In this document: in pieces, positions 4,940-5,017 of the stretch
Position numbering within the stretch: position 1 is the first letter of the stretch
Layout: each line of letters begins with the position of its first letter
DNA from: Oscillospiraceae bacterium
GTDB taxonomy: Bacteria > Bacillota > Clostridia > Oscillospirales > Ruminococcaceae
Reading direction: 5' to 3'
Assembly (NCBI GenBank): GCA_900762805.1
Contig: CAAFHY010000278.1
Location: forward strand, 1 to 5,017
Length of the DNA: 5,017 bases
The notes under the pieces: generated by a model
The model's input: the letters and a program-made list of their open reading frames with translations, nothing else
Database searches by the model: none
What the model was told of the DNA's origin: nothing
Translations under genes and position numbers: made by a program

Positions 4940-5017
4940 GATGAAATTTTGGGCAAAAACGCGGCGCATTTTGTGCGGTTTGCGGGAGGATGCCGGGCGG
5001 GCCGGCGCGGGCGACGC
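4940..5017. other. Window edge, no supported gene
   Basis: Upstream of the permease promoter the sequence becomes GC-rich. A plus-strand frame from ATG 4941 stays open to the edge, but it overlaps the promoter region and has no ribosome binding site. No minus-strand gene end can be recognised. Confidence 0.5.

Noticed and set aside
4941..5017. Plus-strand frame starting at ATG 4941 and open to the window edge
   Set aside because: No ribosome binding site, overlaps the region just upstream of the permease promoter, and is too short to judge.

Overview
The window looks like chromosomal DNA of a Gram-positive, probably clostridial (Oscillospiraceae-like) bacterium. This is inferred from strong AGGAGG/AAGGAG ribosome binding sites, sigma-A type promoters, a lipoprotein signal, a UPF0309-type SIS protein, and a uracil permease whose leader looks like a PyrR attenuator. 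Two of the genes are GC-rich; the lipoprotein gene is noticeably less so.

Layout. Positions 1-137 (+) hold the last 44 codons of an unrecognised gene, followed by a strong intrinsic terminator at 207-240. Positions 241-853 have no confident gene; they contain two GC-rich hairpins and a possible broken or very small membrane-peptide gene on the minus strand. Positions 854-1603 (-) encode a SIS-domain phosphosugar-binding protein of UPF0309 type with its own promoter (1636-1664). Positions 1665-1994 are intergenic. Positions 2082-2924 (+) encode a predicted lipoprotein with an extended -10 promoter. Positions 2925-3316 lie between two convergent genes and carry several hairpins, including the terminator of the next gene. 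Positions 3317-4762 (-) encode an NCS2-family uracil permease. Its leader (4763-4904) has a TTGACA promoter, a hairpin whose CUGUGA hexaloop fits the PyrR binding consensus, an antiterminator pairing and an intrinsic terminator.

The genes do not form one operon. Each of the three complete genes has its own promoter, and their orientations are -, +, -. The clearest regulatory logic is at the permease: when pyrimidine nucleotides are plentiful, PyrR would stabilise the first hairpin, block the antiterminator and stop transcription before the gene.

I see no mobile element, CRISPR array, RNA gene or multi-gene defence or biosynthetic system, and nothing that I would call a new system. The points most worth a second look are a Glu-to-Gln change at the proton-coupling position of the permease, the PyrR leader, the altered N-terminal motif of the SIS protein, and two places where reading frame appears to shift at short homopolymers.
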